From Rhizobacter sp. (lineage in GTDB: Bacteria > Pseudomonadota > Gammaproteobacteria > Burkholderiales > Burkholderiaceae_C), in NCBI GenBank assembly GCA_025351675.1, contig JANXVK010000413.1:1-6061 (forward strand): DNA of 6,061 nucleotides, given 5' to 3'. The position numbers and the translations under genes are program-made. The notes beneath the pieces were generated by a model that was given only the letters and a program-made list of their open reading frames with translations, was not told where the DNA came from and did no database searches. Shown piece by piece: positions 1 through 5,836 of the stretch; positions within the stretch are counted from its first letter, which is position 1; every line of letters starts with the position of its first letter.

Positions 1-293
1 GGAAGGGCAACCAGAAGAACAGCGGCTTCCTGCCCGAAGAGCGCGCGTGGATGACGAGCCTGCTCGACGAGATCGGCTTGATCGACGTGTTCCGCACGCT
101 GAACCCACACCCCGAGCAGTACACGTGGTGGAGCAACCGCGGCCAAGCGCGCGCGAACAACGTCGGCTGGCGGCTCGACTACCACCTCGCGACGCCAGCG
201 ATCGCGAAGCACGCGACTGCCGAGCACATCTACCTCGAACAGCGCTTCAGCGACCATGCGCCGGTCATGATCGACTATGACTTCACTCTCTGA
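1..293 (+). CDS. xth: Exodeoxyribonuclease III, C-terminal part (5' end outside window)
   Basis: This is the last 97 residues of an ExoIII/AP endonuclease of the endonuclease-exonuclease-phosphatase superfamily, read from base 3. The family cuts DNA 5' to abasic sites and degrades 3' ends in cytoplasmic base-excision repair. Visible family marks, in order, are the N-x-K-N-S-G-F-L-P-E-E-R block (about 9-44), the Y-T-W-W-S-N-R-G segment (about 120-141), the G-W-R-L-D-Y-H-L block carrying a catalytic aspartate (about 163-186), and the terminal S-D-H-A-P-V motif with the catalytic Asp-His pair (about 249-266). The protein ends four residues after the typical D-Y-D-F segment, so the 3' end looks intact and TGA at 291-293 is the natural stop. 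The gene start, and the N-terminal metal-binding Glu and Asp/Asn residues, lie upstream of the window. The carboxylesterase gene follows 19 bp later in the same direction, probably cotranscribed. Family identity is secure; the symbol xth (versus exoA-type paralogues) is slightly less so. Confidence 0.93.
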   Translation, partial: KGNQKNSGFLPEERAWMTSLLDEIGLIDVFRTLNPHPEQYTWWSNRGQARANNVGWRLDYHLATPAIAKHATAEHIYLEQRFSDHAPVMIDYDFTL

Positions 294-297
294 AACC

Positions 298-303
298 AAA
301 GGA
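298..303 (+). promoter_or_regulatory. Ribosome binding site of the carboxylesterase gene
   Basis: The purine run AAAGGA ends 9 bases before ATG 313. It decides the start: the in-frame ATG at 277 lies inside the end of xth, has no such site, and would add 12 residues that the family does not have. Confidence 0.65.
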
Positions 304-312
304 ACCGCCGTC

Positions 313-969
313 ATGCCGCTCGAAGTGATCGAATTTGAAACCGCGCCGAACCCGACGGCGTCCATCATCGTGCTGCACGGCCTCGGCGCCGACGGCAACG
401 ACTTCGTGCCAATCGCGCAGGAACTCGATCTGTCGAGCCTCGGCGCGGTGCGCTTCGTCTTCCCGCACAGCCCGACGCGGCCGGTCACGATCAACGGCGG
501 CCATGTGATGCGCGCCTGGTACGACATCCTCGGCCCCGGTCGGCCCGAAGATGCCGCCGGGTTGCGTGCATCGCAGGCCTTGGTCGACGCGGTGATCGCC
601 ACGGAGTGCGCCCGCGGCGTCAAGGCCTCGCGCATCGTGCTGGCAGGCTTCTCGCAGGGCTGCGCGATGACCTTCATGACCGGGCTGCGCCACGGCGAGC
701 GACTGGCGGGCTTGCTGGGCATGTCGGGCTACCTGCCGCTGGCCGAGCTGACCGCCACCGAGCGCAGCGCTGCGAACGCCGGGGTGCCGATCTTCCAGGC
801 CCACGGCAGCGCCGACGAAATGATCCAGATCGCCCGCGCGACGGGTTCGCGCGATGCGCTCATCGCACTCGGCTACCCGGTCGAATGGCACGCATACCCG
901 ATGGCGCATTCGGTGTGCCCGGCCGAAATCGCCGACATGAACCGCTGGTTGCTGAAGGTGCTGGCCTGA
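313..969 (+). CDS. Carboxylesterase / phospholipase-type alpha/beta hydrolase (EstB family)
   Basis: This is a 218-residue cytoplasmic alpha/beta-hydrolase of the phospholipase/carboxylesterase family (Abhydrolase_2), which hydrolyses short-chain esters and, in some members, lysophospholipids or acyl-thioesters. The length equals that of the well-studied Pseudomonas fluorescens carboxylesterase (218 residues, recalled). Visible motifs: the oxyanion-side L-H-G-L-G-A-D-G-N-D-F at residues 21-31, the nucleophile elbow G-F-S-Q-G with Ser114, the acid Asp168 in H-G-S-A-D, and the catalytic His199 in M-A-H-S-V. The triad positions 114/168/199 match those I recall for the P. fluorescens enzyme. The W-Y-D block at 69-71 is also typical. 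There is no signal peptide or membrane segment. ATG 313 is chosen because AAAGGA precedes it and the protein then has exactly family length. It follows xth by 19 bp and converges on the M48 protease gene. The physiological substrate cannot be read from sequence. Confidence 0.92.
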   Translation: MPLEVIEFETAPNPTASIIVLHGLGADGNDFVPIAQELDLSSLGAVRFVFPHSPTRPVTINGGHVMRAWYDILGPGRPEDAAGLRASQALVDAVIATECARGVKASRIVLAGFSQGCAMTFMTGLRHGERLAGLLGMSGYLPLAELTATERSAANAGVPIFQAHGSADEMIQIARATGSRDALIALGYPVEWHAYPMAHSVCPAEIADMNRWLLKVLA

Positions 970-979
970 CCCGACCGGC

Positions 980-998
980 CGCGCCGGCGAACGGCGCG
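980..998. terminator. GC-rich hairpin between convergent genes, candidate bidirectional terminator
   Basis: A perfect 7-bp stem (CGCGCCG at 980-986 pairing with CGGCGCG at 992-998) closes a 5-base loop, GCGAA. It sits in the 32-bp gap between the carboxylesterase stop (969) and the protease stop (1002), exactly where both transcripts should end. No T-run follows on either strand, so it is not a classical intrinsic terminator, and short GC stems arise easily by chance in DNA this rich in G and C. Position is the main argument. Confidence 0.3.
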
Positions 999-1001
999 CG
1001 G

Positions 1002-1886
1002 CTACGGCGGCCCGAAGCGCTGCGCCGGCTTGGCCGCTCGGGCATACAGCGGCTGAACCTTCGGCAGGTTCACTTCGATGTCACGGATCCGCGTCGGCCC
1101 CGACGGGTGGGTGCTGATGAACTGCGGCGGCGCGTTCTTGCTTGCGGTGGCCATCTTTTGCCAGAGCGTCACGCCGGCGTGCGGGTCGTAGCCGGCGCGG
1201 GCCGCGAGTTCGATGCCGATCAGGTCGGCCTCGGATTCGTCGTCGCGCCCGAACTTCAGCGACAGCAGCTGGCCGCCCATGCCGGCGAGGTAGCGCCCGC
1301 CGTTGCCGAGGCCGAAGATCGCCGCGCCGAGCTCGATCGCGCCGCGGGTGGCGGCCGTCTTGCCCATGCGCTCGCGCGCATGCTCGCGCAGCGCGTGCGC
1401 CATCTCGTGGCCCATGATCATCGCAACCTCGTCGTCGGTGAGCTTGAGCTTCTCGAGGATGCCGGTGAAGAACGCGATCTTGCCGCCCGGCATGCAGAAG
1501 GCGTTGATCTGCGCGCTGTTGATGAGGTTGACCTCCCAACGCCACTGGCGCGCACGCTCGTTCCACTCGAAGGTGAACGGGATCAGCCGCTGCGCGATCG
1601 CGCGCAGGCGCGCGAGCTGCGGGCTGGCCGGGCCGGCGAGCGCCTTCTTCGCGGCGGCCTGCTGCAGCATCTGCTGGTAGTTCTGCTGCGCGGCCTGCTC
1701 GATCTGCTCGGCCGACACGAGCTGGCTGAAACTCGACCTCGACCCGACCTCGACGCCCTCGCGCGCCCATGCCGGCAAACCGAGCAGCGCACCGCCCGCG
1801 AGCAGCCCGCCTGTGAACAGGCGCCGCCGGTGCAGCCCGCAGGCACAGCCGGAAACGTGCGGCATCGAGTTGTCGTGGTGGTTCAT
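1002..1886 (-). CDS. Tat-exported M48-family zinc metalloprotease (BepA/LoiP/YcaL-like)
   Basis: This 294-residue protein is an M48-family metallopeptidase, the group holding the periplasmic outer-membrane quality-control proteases BepA, LoiP and YcaL. Zinc-site residues are visible: H-E-M-A-H at 160-164 with His160, Glu161 and His164; E-S-E-A-D at 217-221, where Glu217 is the likely third ligand; and S-T-H-P at 258-261, matching the BepA segment with an extra histidine. The N-terminus carries an R-R-R-L-F twin-arginine motif (residues 20-24), a Gly/Leu/Ala hydrophobic stretch (25-38) and an A-W-A signal peptidase site (39-41), predicting Tat export to the periplasm. A Gln/Ala-rich, probably helical segment (about 59-82) follows. 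No lipobox or TPR domain is present. Start ATG 1886 is supported by AGAGGA four bases upstream; ATGs at 1931 (extended, no ribosome site) and 1865 are alternatives. It is the last gene of the leftward run, 46 bp after ampG. The substrate is unknown; envelope proteolysis is inferred. Confidence 0.9.
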   Translation of the reverse strand: MNHHDNSMPHVSGCACGLHRRRLFTGGLLAGGALLGLPAWAREGVEVGSRSSFSQLVSAEQIEQAAQQNYQQMLQQAAAKKALAGPASPQLARLRAIAQRLIPFTFEWNERARQWRWEVNLINSAQINAFCMPGGKIAFFTGILEKLKLTDDEVAMIMGHEMAHALREHARERMGKTAATRGAIELGAAIFGLGNGGRYLAGMGGQLLSLKFGRDDESEADLIGIELAARAGYDPHAGVTLWQKMATASKNAPPQFISTHPSGPTRIRDIEVNLPKVQPLYARAAKPAQRFGPP

Positions 1887-1890
1887 CGCG

Positions 1891-1896
1891 TCCTCT
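1891..1896 (-). promoter_or_regulatory. Ribosome binding site of the M48 protease gene
   Basis: AGAGGA on the minus strand lies 4 bases upstream of ATG 1886. It selects this start, which places the twin-arginine motif about 20 residues in. The longer in-frame reading frame through ATG 1931 lacks a comparable site. Confidence 0.55.
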
Positions 1897-1932
1897 GGAT
1901 CACGCGTGTATCTCGGGTCGTGCCGCGGCATT

Positions 1933-3507
1933 TCAATCGTCCACGGCGGGTGCGGCCGGATCGTATTCGAGCGCGCGCACCGCGCCACGCATCCACCACA
2001 GCATCAGCAGGGCCGGCAGCGCGACGATCGTCGAGACGATGAAGAACACCGGCCAGCCGATCGACTCGGCCAGCACGCCGGCGAGCGGCCCGACCCAGAC
2101 GCGGCCGACCGACGAGAACGCCGAAAGCAGCGCGAACTGGGTTGCCGTGAAACGCTGGTTGCACAGGCTCATCAGGAACGCGACGAACGCGGCCGTGCCC
2201 ATGCCGCCCGAGAGGTTCTCGGCCGCGATCACGAGCAGCAAGCCACCGTCGACAGGCGCGGCGTGCACGAGCTTGACGAAACCCCAGTCGAACGCCGGAA
2301 TGACGAGCCCCGGCAGCACGCCGCGGCCGCTCACCGCGAGCCACCAGAAGCCGAGGTTGCTGACCATCTGCAGCACGCCGAACAGCATCAGCGAACGCCA
2401 CAGGCCGAGCCGCAGCATCAGTGCGCCACCGAGCAGCGCGCCGCCAATCGTCAACCACAGGCCGATCACCTTGTTGACGACGCCGACCTCGGCGGTGCTG
2501 AACTGCATCGCCTGCAGCAAGAAGGGCGTCATCAGCGAGCCGGCGAACGCGTCGCCGAGCTTGTAGAGCACGATGAACCCGAGGAACGCGGCCGCGCCGG
2601 GTTGCGAGAAGTAGCTGCGCAAGCCGCCGAGCAGCGTCTCGAACCGCGCCGCGCGCGCCGCCCACGCGGCCAGCGGCAAGGTGAACGCGATGCCGAGTAT
2701 CAGCGCGGCCAGGTCGATCCACTTCGCCTGCAGCGCGGGCGCCATCGCGCCGCCGGCGAGCCAGCCACCGAGCAGCGCGCGCGCGATCGGCGGGCCGACG
2801 CGGTCGCTGAGGAACACACCGACAGCGACCGCCGCGAGCACCGCGGCGAAGCCGAGCAGATCGCGCCGCGCGACGCTCGACGGCACGAGCACGACCTTGA
2901 GCTTGGGCAGCGCGACGGCCGACAGCACCGCCGCCGCCACCATCACGCCGGCCATGAAGCGATAGACCTCGGGCCAAGTCCAGCCTCCGCCCTGCGTCGG
3001 GTCGACCCAGATGAACGCGATGCCGCCCGAGAGGATCATCGCGAGCCGGTAGCCGAGCACGTACAGCGACGAGCCGAGGCCGCGCTCGCTGGCGTGCAGC
3101 GCATCGGTGCGGTAGGCGTCGATCACCACGTCCTGCGAGGCCGAGAGAAACGCGACCAGCACCGCGAGCAGCGCGAAGAAGCGCGTCGAGCCGGTCGGCG
3201 AGGTCGCGGCCATCCAGAGCAGCGCGCCGGCGAGCGCGAGCTGCGTCAGCACCAGCCAGCCGCGGCGCCGGCCGAGCCAGGGCAGCTCGAAGCGGTCCAT
3301 CAGCGGCGCCCACAGGAACTTGAAGGTGTACGGCAGGCCGACCAGGCTCAGGAAGCCGATGGTCGCAATGTCGACACCCGAGACGCTGAGCCAGGCCTGC
3401 ATCGCCTGCCCGGTGAGCGCGAGCGGCAGGCCCGACGCGAAACCGAGCACCGTGACGACGAGCAGCCGGTAGGCGGTCGCGGCGTTGAAACGATCCGGGG
3501 CGCTCAA
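1933..3507 (-). CDS. ampG: AmpG-like muropeptide MFS permease
   Basis: This 524-residue polytopic inner-membrane transporter of the major facilitator superfamily closely resembles AmpG. AmpG imports GlcNAc-anhydroMurNAc muropeptides for peptidoglycan recycling and thereby feeds AmpR-dependent beta-lactamase induction where that system exists. Family blocks recognisable against E. coli AmpG from memory include G-F-A-S-G-L-P-L-A-L-T-G (22-33), F-K-F-L-W-A-P-L-M-D-R (62-72), G-R-R-R-G-W-L (79-85), S-A-S-Q-D (122-126), V-L-G-Y-R-L (150-155), L-Y-K-L-G-D-A-F-A (314-322), V-G-V-V-N-K (341-346), E-N-L-S-G-G-M-G-T (430-438) and T-Q-F-A-L-L-S-A (456-463). Two extra hydrophobic segments (about 217-233 and 264-283) sit in the central loop, and the C-terminal pair of E. 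coli AmpG is missing. The start is taken as TTG 3507, seven bases after the Sel1 stop; no ATG precedes the first membrane segment and the ribosome site is weak, suggesting coupling. No ampR or ampC is in the window. Confidence 0.92.
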   Translation of the reverse strand: MSAPDRFNAATAYRLLVVTVLGFASGLPLALTGQAMQAWLSVSGVDIATIGFLSLVGLPYTFKFLWAPLMDRFELPWLGRRRGWLVLTQLALAGALLWMAATSPTGSTRFFALLAVLVAFLSASQDVVIDAYRTDALHASERGLGSSLYVLGYRLAMILSGGIAFIWVDPTQGGGWTWPEVYRFMAGVMVAAAVLSAVALPKLKVVLVPSSVARRDLLGFAAVLAAVAVGVFLSDRVGPPIARALLGGWLAGGAMAPALQAKWIDLAALILGIAFTLPLAAWAARAARFETLLGGLRSYFSQPGAAAFLGFIVLYKLGDAFAGSLMTPFLLQAMQFSTAEVGVVNKVIGLWLTIGGALLGGALMLRLGLWRSLMLFGVLQMVSNLGFWWLAVSGRGVLPGLVIPAFDWGFVKLVHAAPVDGGLLLVIAAENLSGGMGTAAFVAFLMSLCNQRFTATQFALLSAFSSVGRVWVGPLAGVLAESIGWPVFFIVSTIVALPALLMLWWMRGAVRALEYDPAAPAVDD

Positions 3508-3514
3508 GCTCGGT

Positions 3515-4288
3515 TCACGCTTCGACGCGGGCCAGCATGCGCTCGCCGATCGCGCGGAATTCTGCGTGCTTTGATTCGAGCAGCAGCGCGCCGGCCTGCG
3601 TGAGGTAGCGTGGCGTCGCGGTCTCGGGCACCCTGGCGAGCCATTGCAGCGCCTCGACCGCGCGGCCGCGGGCGGCGAGCATGCCGGCGTAGCAGAACTG
3701 GCCGCGAAAATCGCCACCCTCGGCGCCGCGCTGGTAGCAGCCCAGCGCCGCGTCGGCATCCTGCGCGACGACCTGGCCGTCTTCGAAATAGCGGCCGAGC
3801 TTGGCGAATGCTTTCGTGTAGCCCTGCGCGGTCGCCTGCTCGTACAGCGCGAAGGCTTTGGCGTGATCACGCGCGACACCACTGCCCGAGGCCAGCATGT
3901 TCGCGAGGTTGTACTTCGCCTCGGGCAGATCGAGCCGCACCGCCTGCCGGAACCAGTGCACCGCCTTGCCGGCGTCGGCCGGCGTGCCCCAGCCCTGCTC
4001 GTGGCAGCGACCGGCCATGTTCATCGCCATCGCGTGGCCGAGGTGCGCGGCGCGCAGGAACCAGTGCAGTGCCTGCGCCGCGTCGCGCGCGACGCCGCGA
4101 CCCTCAAGATGCCACTGGCCGAGCACGGCTTGCGCCTCGGCATGGCCGAGCTGCGCGGCGGCGGCCATCCAGCCGGCGGCTTCCGCAGGTTCGGCGGCCA
4201 ACACCGATTGCCATTGGGCGGTCGTGATGGCGGGCAGGTCTTGTGCGGAGGTGGGCCGGGCCGGCAGCGCGCTCGCGAGGGTCGTCAT
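3515..4288 (-). CDS. Sel1-like repeat (TPR-like) protein
   Basis: This 257-residue protein consists mainly of Sel1-like repeats, helical-hairpin repeats that act as protein-protein scaffolds. Four repeats of exactly 36 residues can be laid out: 49-84, 85-120, 121-156 and 157-192. A degenerate fifth covers about 193-222. Each has the A-x-x-x-L-(A/G) start, a G-x-G or similar turn with V-A-R-D in repeats 1 and 3, and an A-x-x-W/Y-(F/Y) second helix ending in A-x-x-G/D. No signal peptide or membrane segment is evident, so a cytoplasmic location is likely. Start ATG 4288 has AGGGGA at 4300-4305, 11 bases upstream, which is rather long spacing. The gene follows the acetyltransferase by 30 bp and precedes ampG by only 7 bp. 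That tight link suggests shared expression with the permease, but a specific partner cannot be named. The family is clear; the function is unknown. Confidence 0.9.
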   Translation of the reverse strand: MTTLASALPARPTSAQDLPAITTAQWQSVLAAEPAEAAGWMAAAAQLGHAEAQAVLGQWHLEGRGVARDAAQALHWFLRAAHLGHAMAMNMAGRCHEQGWGTPADAGKAVHWFRQAVRLDLPEAKYNLANMLASGSGVARDHAKAFALYEQATAQGYTKAFAKLGRYFEDGQVVAQDADAALGCYQRGAEGGDFRGQFCYAGMLAARGRAVEALQWLARVPETATPRYLTQAGALLLESKHAEFRAIGERMLARVEA

Positions 4289-4318
4289 GGGCGCGATTGT
4301 CCCCTGCCTTCGGAGCCA

Positions 4319-4897
4319 TCAACGCGCCGCTGGAAAGCGCGCGTAGACGCAGGTGTTCCTCAAGGTCCCGTCCGGCGCCCGGTGCTCGTTCATCAGCGTT
4401 GCCTCGAGCATGAACCCGCAGCGATCGGCGACCTTGCGCGACGCCAAGTTCGCCGCGTCGGTGATGAGCTCGACCCGCACGGCGCCGATGTGCGTGAACG
4501 CATACTGCGTGGTCGCCTCGACCGCCTCCACCATCAGGCCGCGGCCGGACCGCGAACTGCGCACCCAATAGCCGACCTCGGTCTTCGGCGTGGCCCACAC
4601 GGTGCGGTGCAGCCCGGTGGCGCCCACCAGCTGGCCGGTCGCGCGCTCGAACAGAAAAAACGGCAGGTCCTTGCGCGACACGAAGTTGGCCTGCCCGTTG
4701 CGGCAGTACAGCTCCGCGGCCTCCAGGCTCGGCTCGGCCGCGATCCACGGCAGGGTGGACAGAAACCGGCGCATCTCGACGAGCGACTCGGTGAGCGCCT
4801 CGAAGAACTGCGGGCCGTCGCCGGCCTGCGGCGGGCGCATCAGCAGGCGCTCGGTGTCGATGCGGGTCGGCAGATCGAGGAGGAGTGGGTCTTGCAT
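4319..4897 (-). CDS. GNAT-family N-acetyltransferase (RimJ/RimL type)
   Basis: This 192-residue cytoplasmic GNAT acetyltransferase resembles the RimJ/RimL (Acetyltransf_3) subgroup, which moves an acetyl group from acetyl-CoA to protein N-termini or small amines. Seen in order: the typical opening T-E-R-L-L-M-R-P (15-22); the beta-strand F-F-L-F-E-R-A-T-G-Q-L-V-G (80-92); G-Y-W-V-R (109-113); the acetyl-CoA pyrophosphate loop S-G-R-G-L-M-V-E-A (117-125); and N-x-x-S-R-K-V-A-D-R-C-G-F (150-162), the usual end of the fold. Length is normal for the subgroup. ATG 4897 is chosen from the family-like N-terminus, with only a weak AGAG eight bases upstream. ATG 4933 in the same frame would add 12 unhelpful residues. 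The open frame continues far upstream without stops, but that part is a shadow of the anti-sigma gene. It lies 50 bp after the anti-sigma gene. The substrate is not predictable; nothing ties it specifically to ribosomal proteins. Confidence 0.88.
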   Translation of the reverse strand: MQDPLLLDLPTRIDTERLLMRPPQAGDGPQFFEALTESLVEMRRFLSTLPWIAAEPSLEAAELYCRNGQANFVSRKDLPFFLFERATGQLVGATGLHRTVWATPKTEVGYWVRSSRSGRGLMVEAVEATTQYAFTHIGAVRVELITDAANLASRKVADRCGFMLEATLMNEHRAPDGTLRNTCVYARFPAAR

Positions 4898-4947
4898 GGC
4901 GAATGCTCTGGCGGGTTCCGCGCATCTTGCCATCCCTGCCCAAGCGC

Positions 4948-5817
4948 TCAGCGGATCGGCGTCTCGCCCTGCTTGTAGATCGCCTCGGCCATCGCCAGCA
5001 GCCGTTCGCGTGGCAACTCGCCGACGAGCGCGTAGCCGCACGGCCCGCCCTGCGCGGTCGCGCCTTCGACCCAATAGAACATGCCGAGCGCGCCTTGCTG
5101 TTCGTAGCGGAAGGCGGCCGGCGCGTCGCGATCGGGCTTGCGCAGGTAGACCGTGACGCGCACCGGCTTGGGTGCTTCCGCACCCGAGGCGCCCGACGCA
5201 CCGGCCGGCACGATCTGCTGGTACATCAGTTGCGCGCTCGGCCCGGCCGCGTCGGGCAGCAGCCGGCCGCCGACCAGCTCGAAGCCCTGCGCACGCAGGT
5301 CGAACAGCTTCACCGGAACCTTGAGCCGGCGCGTCAGCCAGCGGCTCAGGTGCTCTTCCTGAGCCTTCACCTCGACCGGGTGGCGCAGCTCGGGCACATA
5401 CACGGCATGGGCGACCGCGGCGCGCGTGACCCATGCCGGCTCGGCCGCGCCGGCGAGCGCGAGCGCTTGCCCTTGCGCGCGCCACATCAGCGCCGCACCG
5501 AGCATGCCGCCGAGCGCGAACACCGCGAGCGCGGCGGCCCAGCGCTGCCAGCTCGCATTGGCCCCGGCAGCGAACCACGCGCCGCGCGCCGGGCCCTTGC
5601 GCCACAACAGCTGTTCGAGCGCGGCCGGCACCGGCTCGTCGAGCACGCCGGCGAGTTGGGTGCGCAGCAACTCACGGTCGGCCGCCCACAGGCGCACGCG
5701 GGCGGCGTCTTCCGGGTTCGCCTGCAGCCAGGCGTCGCCCCCGGCACGGCGCTCTTGTGTGAGTTCGCCGTCGAGCCAGGCGTGCAGCGTGAGGTCGTCG
5801 ATCGGGGCGGAAATCAT
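4948..5817 (-). CDS. Membrane anti-sigma factor, partner of the adjacent ECF sigma factor
   Basis: This 289-residue single-pass protein is the probable inhibitor of the upstream sigma factor. The cytoplasmic N-terminal domain begins with the anti-sigma signature D-D-L-T-L-H-A-W-L-D-G-E-L (7-19) and runs to about residue 90 as predicted helices. One membrane segment covers about 93-112 (W-A-A-A-L-A-V-F-A-L-G-G). The rest is periplasmic: H-P-V-E-V (146-150), H-L-S-R-W-L (156-161), G-F-E-L-V-G-G-R-L-L (178-187), a Gly/Ala/Ser linker (205-214), and a C-terminal G-P-C-G-Y-A-L-V-G segment (258-266). The H-x3-C-x2-C zinc motif of ZAS-type anti-sigma factors is absent, and the only cysteine is Cys260 on the periplasmic side. 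Start ATG 5817 has GGAA five bases upstream and lies 19 bp after the sigma stop, the usual sigma/anti-sigma arrangement. I infer that it tethers the sigma factor at the membrane until an envelope cue; that cue cannot be read here. Confidence 0.88.
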   Translation of the reverse strand: MISAPIDDLTLHAWLDGELTQERRAGGDAWLQANPEDAARVRLWAADRELLRTQLAGVLDEPVPAALEQLLWRKGPARGAWFAAGANASWQRWAAALAVFALGGMLGAALMWRAQGQALALAGAAEPAWVTRAAVAHAVYVPELRHPVEVKAQEEHLSRWLTRRLKVPVKLFDLRAQGFELVGGRLLPDAAGPSAQLMYQQIVPAGASGASGAEAPKPVRVTVYLRKPDRDAPAAFRYEQQGALGMFYWVEGATAQGGPCGYALVGELPRERLLAMAEAIYKQGETPIR

Positions 5818-5836
5818 GGCAGTTCCAATGGGCGGC

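Noticed and set aside
277..312. An earlier ATG for the carboxylesterase, overlapping the end of xth
   Set aside because: AAAGGA lies just before ATG 313, and the 218-residue product matches the family length and catalytic positions. The added 12 residues are not family-like.
1901..1908. An 8-bp palindrome CACGCGTG between ampG and the protease gene, considered as an operator
   Set aside because: The symmetry does not extend beyond eight bases, there is no second copy and no promoter elements beside it. Such palindromes are expected by chance in GC-rich DNA.
1887..1988. An earlier start of the M48 protease, including ATG 1931
   Set aside because: It would lengthen the Tat leader by at least 15 residues, reach or overlap the ampG end, and lacks a ribosome binding site. 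ATG 1886 has AGAGGA.
1813..3603. A 596-codon open frame on the + strand, antisense to ampG
   Set aside because: Its translation is low-complexity, rich in Arg, His, Glu and Gln, with no recognisable domain. It mirrors the third-position GC bias of the real gene on the other strand.
3508..3882. An N-terminal extension of the AmpG frame to 649 residues
   Set aside because: The extra 125 residues are Ser/Arg/Pro-rich, overlap the Sel1 gene and have no counterpart in AmpG. The family sequence begins just after TTG 3507.
3644..4978. A 444-codon + strand open frame across the Sel1 and acetyltransferase genes
   Set aside because: It spans two well-identified minus-strand genes and their gap, has Arg/Gly/His-rich composition and shows no family motif. 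It is a high-GC shadow.
4898..5605. An extension of the acetyltransferase frame to 428 residues, which would suggest a fusion protein
   Set aside because: The extra part is an Arg/Ala/Gly-rich shadow of the anti-sigma gene. The GNAT domain is complete from ATG 4897.
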